34,678 nt of DNA from Oscillospiraceae bacterium (lineage in GTDB: Bacteria > Bacillota > Clostridia > Oscillospirales > Oscillospiraceae). The notes beneath the pieces are model-generated. The model ran no database searches. It saw only the letters and a list, made by a program, of their open reading frames with translations, and was not told where the DNA came from. This document shows positions 16,149 through 23,879 of the stretch, piece after piece; the stretch's first letter is position 1; each line of letters begins with the position of its first letter. The stretch is taken from the NCBI GenBank assembly GCA_015067545.1, contig SVMG01000013.1, positions 1 through 34,678 of the forward strand, written 5' to 3'. A program made the position numbers and the translations under genes.

Positions 16149-18839
16149 TCAATCGTGGGGTTTGCCGAATTTCTTTTGGAAGAGCTTGATTGACTCCACC
16201 AGGGGGATGATCAAGAATGCCAGGCCCAAAGAAATCAGATACTGCTCCAGTCCCAGGTGGGTGAAGCCAAACAGATTGGACAGGAAATCGATCTCCACAA
16301 CGGCGGTGGTCAGCAGGAAAGAGCCGATCATTGCACCGTACAGTGCCCAGTTGTGGTGACCCTTGAACACCATGCCCACAGCGCTGTGGCGCTGGGAACG
16401 CATGTTGAAGGAGTGGAAGATCTCACACATTGCCATGGTAAAGAAAGCCATGGTCATGCCGGCTTCGCTGTTGGGGATGTTGCTCAGCAGCAATTTTCCG
16501 GTCTCCATGAATTCGCCGATATAGAAGGCAATGACGGTCAGCAGCGTGACCAGGAAGCCCTGGTAGGCCACATCCACGCCCAAGCCGCCGGCAAAAATAC
16601 CGTCGTTGGTGCCTCTGGGCTTTCGGTTCATGATGTTGCGCTCCGGCTTTTCCAGACCCAGCGCCAGGGCGGGGATGGAGTCGGTGACCAGGTTGATAAA
16701 CAGCAGGTGGGGCGCTTCCAAAATGGTAAAGCCCATGATGGTTGCGTAGAAGATGCTCAGAACCTCGGACAGGTTGGAGCCCAGCAGGAACTGGATGGCC
16801 TTACGGATGTTGTCGTAGATCCGGCGGCCTTCGCCCACAGCGGAGACGATGGTGGCGAAGTTGTCATCAGCCAGCACCATGTCGGCCACGTTCTTGGTAA
16901 CGTCCGTGCCGGTGATGCCCATGCCCACGCCGATGTCGGCGGACTTGATGGAGGGGGCATCGTTGACACCGTCACCGGTCATGGCGGTAATATAGCCCTT
17001 CTCACGCCAGCAGTTGACGATCCGCGTTTTGTGCTCGGGCTGCACCCGGGCGTAGACGGAAATGTTTTCCACAATGGCGGCGAATTCTTCATCGGTGTAC
17101 TTGTCGATGTCACTGCCCATCATGGCCTGGGAGTCATCGGTGAGGATGCCCAGCTCCCGAGCAATGGCCTTGGCGGTGTTGATATGGTCGCCGGTGATCA
17201 TAATAGGCTTGATGCCGGCACTGCGGCACTGGATGATGGCGTCCTTGACCTCGGGACGAACCGGGTCGATCATGCCGGTCAGGCCGATGAAGATCATGCT
17301 GTTTTCCAGTGCGGCTGCCTCATACTCAGCAGGAGCAGCATCGTACTCCTTGTAGGCCACAGCAAAAACGCGCAGCGCCTTGTTGCCCATGCGGGTATTT
17401 TCCTGGGCGGCCTTGTCAAGCAGTTCCTGCGTGAGGGGAACGACCTTGCCATCCACATAAGCGTGGGTACACTTCTTGAGGATCTCATCCGGTGCGCCCT
17501 TGGTGTACTGGATGAACTTGCCATCTACTGCGTGTACAGTGGACATCATCTTCCGGCCGGAGTCGAAGGGAACTTCGCCCACCCGGGGATTTGCGGCAGT
17601 CAGACCGGCCTTGGTAAGGCCCAGAGATGCGGCATAGTTGATGAGCGCAACTTCGTCCGGCTCGCCTGTGCCCTTGCCGTCCTCGTCCACTTCTGCGTTG
17701 GTGCAAAGTGCCATGGCGGTGGCCAGCTTGATTTCATCGGGGGCGTAATGATCCACAACGGTCATTACATTTTGAGTCAGGGTGCCGGTCTTATCGGAGC
17801 AGATGATCTGAGTACAGCCCAAGGTCTCCACAGCGGTCATCCGGCGGATGATGGCGTTTTTCTTACTCATGTTGGTCACGCCGATGGAAAGCACGATGGT
17901 CATGACCGCAACCAGGCCTTCCGGAATGGCGGCGACCGCCAAAGCAATGGCGGTAATGAAGGAATGGAGTGCAACATCAAAGAACTGCACGCCCTCGCCA
18001 CCCAGGAAATACTGGGTAACGATGTTGTAACCAAAGATGATCACGCACACGCCGATGACCAGCTTGGTCAGCACCCGGGACAGCTCCTCCAGCTTGATCT
18101 CCAAAGGAGTTTTGCCGTCTTCTGCCTGAGAGATGGCGTCGGCGATCTTGCCCATTTCAGTGTCCATACCGGTGGCGACCACCACGGCCTTGCCGCGGCC
18201 ATAGACCAGGGTAGAACCCATGTAGGCCATATTTTTCCGGTCGCCCAGGGAAACTTCCATACCCTTGTTTTCGCCAAGAGTCAGAGCCTGGATCAGCTTG
18301 TTGACGGGGACGGATTCGCCGGTGAGGGCGGCCTCCTCGATCTTCATGCTGGCGCACTCGATGATACGGCAGTCAGCGGGGATGGCGTCGCCGGCATCGA
18401 GAATGATCACATCACCAACCACCAGATCCTCACTCTTGATATGGACGATCTTACCGTCCCGGAGGGTCTTTGTGGTGGCGGCGGACATTTTTTGCAATGC
18501 CTCCACTGCCTTTTCGGCCTTGCTCTCCTGCACAACGCCCAAGACGGCGTTGATCAGCACCACGGCCAGGATGATGATGGAGTCCGTGGGCGTGACGAAA
18601 TGGCCAGCCTCAATAATTTCTGTCACAGCGGAGATCACAGCGGCCACAAGAAGAATGATGATCATGGGATCCTTCATCTGATTGAAGAATCGACTTAGCA
18701 TGGATTCCTTCTTGGCCTCGGCCAGCTTGTTCTTGCCGTTGCGTTCCAGCCGGGCGGCGGCCTCCTGGGAGGTTAGACCCGCTTCGCTGGATTGCACTTC
18801 CTTGAATACCGCCTCAACGGTTTCGAGATAATGCTTCAT
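16149..18839 (-). CDS. P-type Ca2+-transporting ATPase (type IIA, SERCA/PMR1-like)
   Basis: This 896-residue cation pump exports a cation with ATP. Domains run in order: cation-ATPase N domain (1-60), M1-M2, actuator domain with TGES at 173-176, M3-M4 with IPEGL at 305-309, phosphorylation motif DKTGTLT with D349, nucleotide-binding KGAPD at 447-451, hinge TGDGVNDAP at 621-629, and six C-terminal helices. Ion-site residues equivalent to SERCA are E307 (M4), N689 and E692 (M5, GSNLSEV) and N716, T719 and D720 (M6, NLVTDS), which favours Ca2+ over Na+/K+ or H+. The ATG at 18839 follows AAGGAAGGA. It is monocistronic and divergent from the phosphate transporter. Mn2+ transport is also possible, as in PMR1. 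Confidence 0.93.
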   Translation of the reverse strand: MKHYLETVEAVFKEVQSSEAGLTSQEAAARLERNGKNKLAEAKKESMLSRFFNQMKDPMIIILLVAAVISAVTEIIEAGHFVTPTDSIIILAVVLINAVLGVVQESKAEKAVEALQKMSAATTKTLRDGKIVHIKSEDLVVGDVIILDAGDAIPADCRIIECASMKIEEAALTGESVPVNKLIQALTLGENKGMEVSLGDRKNMAYMGSTLVYGRGKAVVVATGMDTEMGKIADAISQAEDGKTPLEIKLEELSRVLTKLVIGVCVIIFGYNIVTQYFLGGEGVQFFDVALHSFITAIALAVAAIPEGLVAVMTIVLSIGVTNMSKKNAIIRRMTAVETLGCTQIICSDKTGTLTQNVMTVVDHYAPDEIKLATAMALCTNAEVDEDGKGTGEPDEVALINYAASLGLTKAGLTAANPRVGEVPFDSGRKMMSTVHAVDGKFIQYTKGAPDEILKKCTHAYVDGKVVPLTQELLDKAAQENTRMGNKALRVFAVAYKEYDAAPAEYEAAALENSMIFIGLTGMIDPVRPEVKDAIIQCRSAGIKPIMITGDHINTAKAIARELGILTDDSQAMMGSDIDKYTDEEFAAIVENISVYARVQPEHKTRIVNCWREKGYITAMTGDGVNDAPSIKSADIGVGMGITGTDVTKNVADMVLADDNFATIVSAVGEGRRIYDNIRKAIQFLLGSNLSEVLSIFYATIMGFTILEAPHLLFINLVTDSIPALALGLEKPERNIMNRKPRGTNDGIFAGGLGVDVAYQGFLVTLLTVIAFYIGEFMETGKLLLSNIPNSEAGMTMAFFTMAMCEIFHSFNMRSQRHSAVGMVFKGHHNWALYGAMIGSFLLTTAVVEIDFLSNLFGFTHLGLEQYLISLGLAFLIIPLVESIKLFQKKFGKPHD

Positions 18840-18902
18840 TTACATTCCTTCCTTATTGGATTCATTGACAATGGGAAACTTTTTTCCCTTGTTAGGTTAT
18901 TA

Positions 18903-18931
18903 AATATACACTAAAAATGCCATTTTGTAAA
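18903..18931 (-). promoter_or_regulatory. Promoter of the Ca2+-ATPase gene
   Basis: On the minus strand TTTACA (18931-18926), 17 bp, TATATT (18908-18903). The -35 lies within TTTGTAAACA (18924-18933), which recurs at 18961-18970. Confidence 0.6.
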
Positions 18932-19038
18932 CACTTTCCTTTACCTGGAAGGTTTAAGAATTTGTAAACATTAGCAGTATGCCCGATTGTTTTCTAAACC
19001 GGCAAAATTCGTGCTCTTTGTGCACAAGAAAAATATGG

Positions 19039-19067
19039 TTGCTAACGGAAAAAAACCGTGGTAATAT
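19039..19067 (+). promoter_or_regulatory. Promoter of the pit-DUF47 operon
   Basis: TTGCTA (19039-19044), 17 bp, TAATAT (19062-19067), with a better TATAAT overlapping at 19067-19072 but at 22-bp spacing. The palindrome TTGTGCACAA (19018-19027) lies just upstream of the -35. A small hairpin (GGCGT/ACGCC, 19079-19094) lies at the likely transcript start. Confidence 0.5.
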
Positions 19068-19121
19068 ATAATAGAGTTGGCGTAATCTGACGCCGAGGAA
19101 AGTCATTTTGGAGGCCTGTAA

Positions 19122-20177
19122 ATGGATCTGACATTGCCATATTTCTGGAATCAAATGACAGCAAACCCGCTGCTGTTTATTGCGGTCGTGCTGACACTGG
19201 GAGTCATACTGGTCAACGGCTGGACGGATGCGCCCAACGCCATTGCCACCTGTGTGGTCACGCGCTGTATGTCTGCCCGGGCAGCGATCATTATGGCAGC
19301 GGTGTTTAATTTTCTGGGTGTATATGTGATGACACTGCTCAGCCCCAAAGTGGCAGAGACCATCACCAAGATGGTGGATTTCGGCACCGATCCAAAGGAA
19401 GCGATCGTAGCCTTGAGCGCAGCGATGTTTGCCATCGTCACATGGGCAACGGTTGCCTTCTTCTTCGGGATCCCCACCAGTGAGAGCCACGCGCTCATTG
19501 CCGGCCTGACCGGCAGTGCCATTGCCCTGCATGGCAGCCTGGAGGGTGTCAACGGTGCAGAATGGGTCAAGGTGCTGTACGGTATCGTGATCTCCGTTAC
19601 CTTGGGCTTTGGCCTGGGTTGGCTGGTGTGCAAGCTGGTCACAAAGGCATTCTATCATGTGGAGCGCCGCAAAACAGAGCCGGTGTTCCGATATGCGCAA
19701 ATTGCAGGCGCAGCCTATTCCGCCTTTATGCATGGCGCGCAGGATGGCCAGAAATTTATGGGCATCATTATTCTGTGCCTGTTCATGTCCCAGGGACAGG
19801 CCATTCCCAGCGGTATGCAGCCGGCGACCTGGATCATGATCCTGTGTGCTGTGATCATGGCATTGGGTACGGCTATTGGCGGAAAGAAGATCATCAAATC
19901 CGTGGGTATGGATATGGTGAAGCTGGAAAAATATCAGGGCTTCTCTGCAGATTTGTCTGCATCCACTTCCTTGCTCCTTTGCTCTCTTTTGAGCCTGCCG
20001 GTCTCTACCACCCATGCAAAGACCACTGCCATCATGGGTGTGGGTGCAGTAAAGAGCATCAAGGCTATCAATCTGGGCGTTGTGAAGGAAATGTGCCTGA
20101 CCTGGGTGCTGACCTTCCCCGGCTGCGGACTCATCAGCTTTTTGATGACAAAGCTGTTTATGTGGATATTCCTGTAA
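19122..20177 (+). CDS. pit: Inorganic phosphate transporter, Pit family
   Basis: This 351-residue PHO4-superfamily carrier, normally a metal-phosphate/H+ or Na+ symporter, has about ten membrane helices. It has the two inverted PiT signatures: NGWTDAPNAIATCVVTR near residue 32 (family G-x-N-D-x-x-N-A, here with T in place of N) and AFMHGAQDGQKFMGI near residue 205. SESHALIAG and STTHAKTTAIMG are the matching second halves of the repeats. GGAGG stands 8 nt before the ATG. It is followed after 31 nt by its DUF47 partner, the usual Pit accessory protein. It is a low-affinity, high-capacity system in known relatives. Confidence 0.93.
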   Translation: MDLTLPYFWNQMTANPLLFIAVVLTLGVILVNGWTDAPNAIATCVVTRCMSARAAIIMAAVFNFLGVYVMTLLSPKVAETITKMVDFGTDPKEAIVALSAAMFAIVTWATVAFFFGIPTSESHALIAGLTGSAIALHGSLEGVNGAEWVKVLYGIVISVTLGFGLGWLVCKLVTKAFYHVERRKTEPVFRYAQIAGAAYSAFMHGAQDGQKFMGIIILCLFMSQGQAIPSGMQPATWIMILCAVIMALGTAIGGKKIIKSVGMDMVKLEKYQGFSADLSASTSLLLCSLLSLPVSTTHAKTTAIMGVGAVKSIKAINLGVVKEMCLTWVLTFPGCGLISFLMTKLFMWIFL

Positions 20178-20208
20178 TATATTTGATTGGATAGAAAGGA
20201 AGAGCATT

Positions 20209-20829
20209 ATGGCAAAAGCAGATCGTTTGTATTTTGAAAATCTGGTAGCATCCGCCGAATGCGCCTGTAAGGCCGCGGATTATTTGGTGGAGTGCCTGTC
20301 TAACTACCGTCCGGAAACGCTGATGGATATGCTCAAGTCCATGCATGAGCATGAGCACGCCGGTGACAATAAGAAGCATGAGATGTCCGCGGCTTTGGCA
20401 AAGGCCTTCGTGACCCCGGTGGACCGCGAGGACCTGGCGCTGATCAGCCAGAACATCGATGATGTGACCGACAGCATCGAGGAGGTTTTGCAGGCTTTCT
20501 ATATGTACCGCATCCAGACTGTGGTGCCCGAAGCGGTGGAATTTGCCCAGCGCATCTGCGAGTGCTGCGACCTGATGAAGGATATGCTGGTGGAGTTCGT
20601 CAATTTCAAGAAGCCGCAGAAGCTCCATGAAATGATCATAGAGCTGAGCCATCGCGAGGAAGTGTGCGATGCGCTGTATATCAATGCGACCATGCTGCTG
20701 AACGAGCGGTGTGACAATATGCTGGACATCATTTCCTGGCGGGAGATCTACAACCGCCTGGAAAACTGCGCAGATGCTTGCGAGCATGTGGGTGACTGTG
20801 TGGATATGGTGGTCATGAAGAACAGTTAA
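20209..20829 (+). CDS. DUF47 (PhoU-like) Pit accessory protein
   Basis: This 206-residue all-helical cytoplasmic protein belongs to the DUF47/PhoU_div family, which resembles PhoU and controls Pit transporters. Conserved acidic metal-binding segments are visible: EHEHAGDNKKHEM near 46-58, FVTPVDREDLALISQNIDDV near 68-87, and SHREEVCDAL near 146. The ribosome site AGGAAGAG precedes the ATG. It is co-transcribed with pit and 22 nt before the DUF368 gene. Confidence 0.9.
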   Translation: MAKADRLYFENLVASAECACKAADYLVECLSNYRPETLMDMLKSMHEHEHAGDNKKHEMSAALAKAFVTPVDREDLALISQNIDDVTDSIEEVLQAFYMYRIQTVVPEAVEFAQRICECCDLMKDMLVEFVNFKKPQKLHEMIIELSHREEVCDALYINATMLLNERCDNMLDIISWREIYNRLENCADACEHVGDCVDMVVMKNS

Positions 20830-20851
20830 TCACAGTGATTTTGGAAAAAGG

Positions 20852-21724
20852 TTGGATCAGAGCGTGGTGTTTCTAAAAAACTTTTTCAAAGGATTGATCG
20901 CCGGCATCGGCGGTATTGCTCCGGGTCTCAGTGGCAGCGTGCTGCTGGTGATTTTGGGGCTGTATGAGCAGACGGTCAATGCCATTGGCACATTGTTTAA
21001 GAATTTCAAAACCAATATCAAATTTCTGCTTCCGCTGCTGGCTGGCCTGGGTGTCGGTATTCTCCTGTTTAGCAAGGTAGTAGATTATTTGCTGGAGAGC
21101 TTCGAATTTCAGACCCGGTATGCCTTTTTGGGCCTGATTCTGGGAACGATCCCGCTGTTTTACCGGGAGGTACGGAAAAACGGCTTCCGCAAGCGCTACT
21201 ATGGCCTTATGGCAGTTTCTGCCGCTGTGGGATTCTTTCTCTTTGGCTTCAACCGGCATTTGTTCCCGGCGGTAACAGAGCCCAATCTGCTCCAGAGTGT
21301 TTTGCTGGGCGTGGCAGTTGCCGGCTCATCCATCGTCCCCGGCGTGGACAGTGCGGCGATCATGTCGGCCTTCGGCCTGTATGAATTATATGTCAGCTCT
21401 TTGGCGGATTTCAATTTGCAGATCCTCATTCCTGCCGCGGGAGGACTGATTGTGGGCGCTTTGGTGATATCCTTTGTGATGAACCTGCTGATCAAAAAGG
21501 CGTATACCGGAACATTTTCCGTGATTTTTGGAATGTTCCTGGCAATTATCCCCACGGTCGTCATGGAGGAAAGCTGCACCATAACATCCCTGCCCATGGG
21601 TTTGGCGGCCATCGGCTTCGCCCTGGTGGGAGCGGTAATTTCCCTGTATTTTGGGGACATCAAGGGCAATAACCAAAGGATCGCCCGCATGGCAGCAAAA
21701 CTGAAAAATAGAAAGCACCGCTGA
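20852..21724 (+). CDS. DUF368 membrane protein (PopT-type polyprenyl-phosphate transporter family)
   Basis: This protein of about 290 residues has eight or more membrane helices. Two repeated signatures define DUF368: GIAPGLSGSVLLVILGLYE near 20-38 and SSIVPGVDSAAIMSAFGLYE near 158-177, an internal duplication. In 2023 members of this family (PopT) were reported to recycle undecaprenyl phosphate across the membrane for cell-wall synthesis. The start is uncertain: the TTG at 20852 has a weak GGAAAAAGG, and GTG codons at 20864 and 20867 would give the family-like start VFLKNFFKG. It is the last gene of the pit operon, ending inside a terminator stem. Transport of the lipid carrier is inferred from the family. 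Confidence 0.85.
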   Translation: MDQSVVFLKNFFKGLIAGIGGIAPGLSGSVLLVILGLYEQTVNAIGTLFKNFKTNIKFLLPLLAGLGVGILLFSKVVDYLLESFEFQTRYAFLGLILGTIPLFYREVRKNGFRKRYYGLMAVSAAVGFFLFGFNRHLFPAVTEPNLLQSVLLGVAVAGSSIVPGVDSAAIMSAFGLYELYVSSLADFNLQILIPAAGGLIVGALVISFVMNLLIKKAYTGTFSVIFGMFLAIIPTVVMEESCTITSLPMGLAAIGFALVGAVISLYFGDIKGNNQRIARMAAKLKNRKHR

Positions 21725-21737
21725 GGCGGTGCTTTTT
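21712..21737 (+). terminator. Terminator of the pit-DUF47-DUF368 operon
   Basis: AAAGCACCGC and GCGGTGCTTT pair around TGAG, which contains the DUF368 stop codon, and are followed by TTGT. The first arm is within the coding sequence. Its stem resembles that at 28569-28599. Confidence 0.9.
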
Positions 21738-21771
21738 GTATGCTGCTGCCGATAAAATTTCCGATAGGGGA

Positions 21772-21799
21772 TTGACAAATGCGCATATAAATGTATAAT
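21772..21799 (+). promoter_or_regulatory. Consensus promoter of the citrate operon
   Basis: TTGACA (21772-21777), 16 bp, TATAAT (21794-21799): both hexamers match consensus exactly. Such a strong promoter normally needs repression, which the overlapping palindrome can provide. Confidence 0.85.
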
Positions 21800-21815
21800 T
21801 GTATACAATTATACA
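21792..21815. promoter_or_regulatory. Perfect 24-bp palindromic operator
   Basis: TGTATAATTGTA (21792-21803) is followed directly by its reverse complement TACAATTATACA (21804-21815). The core TTGTATACAA fits the general T-N-G-T...A-C-N-A form of GntR/FadR-subfamily operators. It covers the -10 and the transcription start, so a bound protein would block initiation. The GntR/FCD regulator encoded 1.4 kb downstream in the same operon is the obvious candidate. Confidence 0.8.
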
Positions 21816-21839
21816 AGAACCCGTGAAGGAGGACATCCT

Positions 21840-23213
21840 ATGCTTGAAATTTCCGGAAAAACCAACCTGCTGGAGCAGAAATCCTACAAATACTCCTTGC
21901 AGGATGTGGCCGAGCCCAATCTGCACCGGGAGATCTATGATTACGGCACAACGCCCAAGGTGGCGTTCAACCACCGCCGCGTGCCTATGAACATGCCGGA
22001 AGAGATCTGGATCACCGATACATCCCTGCGTGACGGCCAACAGTCCGTTGAGCCTTACTCTGTTGACCAGATCGTGAATATCTACAAGCTGCTCAGTAAG
22101 TTGGGCGGTCCGTACGGCATTATCCGTCAGACAGAGTTCTTCATTTACAGCAAAAAGGACCGGCAGGCCGTGGAAAAGTGCATGGAGCTGGGTCTGAAAT
22201 TCCCGGAGATCACCAGCTGGATCCGGGCCAGCAAGGAGGACTTCCGCCTGGTTCGGGATCTGGGCATCAAGGAGACGGGCATTTTGGTCAGCTGCAGCGA
22301 CTACCACATCTTTAAGAAGATGAAAATGACCCGTCAGCAGGTGTTGGATCACTATTTGGGCACGATCAAGGATGCCTTTGAAGCCGGAGTCGTGCCTCGC
22401 TGCCACCTGGAAGACATCACCCGCGCGGATTTCTATGGCTTTGTTGTGCCCTTTGTGAATGAACTGCAGCGGCTTTCTCAGGAAGCTGGTATTCCGGTGA
22501 AGATCCGGGCCTGTGATACCATGGGCTACGGTGTGCCTTACACCGAGGCGGCCATGCCTCGAAGCGTTGCCGGTATCATTTACGGTCTGCAGCACTATTC
22601 CGATGTTCCCAGCGAATGCCTGGAATGGCACGGTCACAACGATTTTTATAAAGCCGTTGCCAACGCATCCACTGCGTGGCTGTACGGTGCTTGCGCCGTC
22701 AACTGCTCACTTTTGGGTATCGGCGAGCGTACCGGCAACATACCCCTGGAAGCGATGGTCTTTGAGTATGCATCATTGCGCGGCTCTATGGATGGCATGG
22801 ATCCCACGGTCATTACGGAGATCGCCGAGTATTTCCAAAAGGATATCGGCTACAACATCCCGGTTATGACACCTTTTGTGGGTCAGAATTTCAATTCCAC
22901 CCGGGCAGGTATCCATGCAGACGGCCTGCTGAAGGACGCGGAGATCTACACCATCTTCGATACGGAAAAGCTCTTAAACCGTAAGGCAACTGTGGAGATC
23001 AGCAAGACCTCCGGCCTCGCCGGCATCGCCTACTGGATCAACGGACACTATCACCTGAGCGGTGATGCGGAACTCAAGAAGAACGATCCTTTGGTGGTTG
23101 CCTTGAAGGCATGGGTGGATGAGCAGTATGAGCAGGAGCGGCAGACTGTGATGTCCGCAAAGGAACTGGAAGAAAAGATCGAGCAGCTGGCACCCGGCAG
23201 ATTTTCTGTCTGA
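21840..23213 (+). CDS. Re-citrate synthase (isopropylmalate/homocitrate synthase family)
   Basis: This 457-residue DRE-TIM metallolyase has the signature ITDTSLRDGQQS (D60 binds the metal, with R64), the metal-binding HGHND (H264, H266) and GIGERTGN at 293-300. The C-terminal region is short and lacks the long leucine-regulatory domain of LeuA. Length and family fit Re-citrate synthase of Clostridium kluyveri (about 450 residues), which makes citrate from oxaloacetate and acetyl-CoA with re-face stereochemistry. Aconitase and isocitrate dehydrogenase in the same operon, and no leuB or leuCD, argue for citrate rather than isopropylmalate. Homocitrate synthase is the main alternative. AAGGAGG lies just upstream of the ATG. 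The operon is probably repressed at the palindrome upstream. Confidence 0.83.
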   Translation: MLEISGKTNLLEQKSYKYSLQDVAEPNLHREIYDYGTTPKVAFNHRRVPMNMPEEIWITDTSLRDGQQSVEPYSVDQIVNIYKLLSKLGGPYGIIRQTEFFIYSKKDRQAVEKCMELGLKFPEITSWIRASKEDFRLVRDLGIKETGILVSCSDYHIFKKMKMTRQQVLDHYLGTIKDAFEAGVVPRCHLEDITRADFYGFVVPFVNELQRLSQEAGIPVKIRACDTMGYGVPYTEAAMPRSVAGIIYGLQHYSDVPSECLEWHGHNDFYKAVANASTAWLYGACAVNCSLLGIGERTGNIPLEAMVFEYASLRGSMDGMDPTVITEIAEYFQKDIGYNIPVMTPFVGQNFNSTRAGIHADGLLKDAEIYTIFDTEKLLNRKATVEISKTSGLAGIAYWINGHYHLSGDAELKKNDPLVVALKAWVDEQYEQERQTVMSAKELEEKIEQLAPGRFSV

Positions 23214-23225
23214 CAGGAGGAAGTT

Positions 23226-23879
23226 ATGGCTGAATTTAAATCTATTTCCCTGGCGACCCAGGTGTTTGAAAAACTGGAAGAGGATATCATCATCGGCGTG
23301 TACCCCCGTGGCGAAATTCTGACGGAACTGAAGCTGGTGGAGCAGCTGGGCGTGAGCCGCACTCCCATCCGGGAGGCACTGCGCCGACTGGAGCAGGAGC
23401 GGCTGATTGCAGAAAGCGGCAAGGGCTCGGTGGTTTTGGGTATTACCATGGAAGATCTGGTGGATATTATGGACATTCGCCAGCGGATCGAGGGCCTGGC
23501 GGCTTACTATGCCACCAAAAATCTGACCCCGGAGGGCAGAGAACAGTTACAGCAGATCAGCGAGCTGCAGGATTTCTACTTTGCAAAGCAGGACATTGAG
23601 AATCTGCGCAAGATGGACGACAAATTTCACGACGCCATCTATCAGCTGTCAGATCGCCCCGTTTTGCGGGACACCTTGATCCCCCTGCACCGCAAATCCC
23701 AGCGCTACCGCAAGATATCCATCGAGGACAAAGCCCGGCTGGGCAACTCCATTCAGGAGCACAAGGCCATCTGCAATGCCATCCTTTCCGGAGATGCGGA
23801 CCTGGCGGCAGAGCTGATCACAGTGCACATCGAGCGTGCAAAGAAAAATATGATCGAGAGGTGCTATCAAAATGGGTAA
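23226..23879 (+). CDS. GntR-family regulator with FCD ligand domain
   Basis: This 217-residue FadR-subfamily repressor has a winged helix-turn-helix at about residues 10-75 with LVEQLGVSRTPIREALRRLE, then an all-helical FCD domain. Potential metal or ligand residues of FCD are present: MDDKFHDAIY (D and H), EHKAICNAI (H) and VHIERAK (H). It lies between the citrate synthase and aconitase genes and overlaps the latter by 8 nt. It therefore probably controls its own operon in response to a carboxylate such as citrate, isocitrate or 2-oxoglutarate; the ligand is a guess. GACAGGAGG precedes the ATG. Confidence 0.9.
   Translation: MAEFKSISLATQVFEKLEEDIIIGVYPRGEILTELKLVEQLGVSRTPIREALRRLEQERLIAESGKGSVVLGITMEDLVDIMDIRQRIEGLAAYYATKNLTPEGREQLQQISELQDFYFAKQDIENLRKMDDKFHDAIYQLSDRPVLRDTLIPLHRKSQRYRKISIEDKARLGNSIQEHKAICNAILSGDADLAAELITVHIERAKKNMIERCYQNG

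Noticed and set aside
15931..16152. Short minus-strand frame reading through the repeat region
   Set aside because: It is made wholly of the hairpin repeat; such repeat-derived frames are a known source of false hypothetical proteins.
16257..18698. 813-codon plus-strand open frame opposite the Ca2+-ATPase gene
   Set aside because: It is the antisense shadow of a well-supported P-type ATPase, rich in H, G, D and Q in the way of mirror frames, and has no domain or ribosome site.
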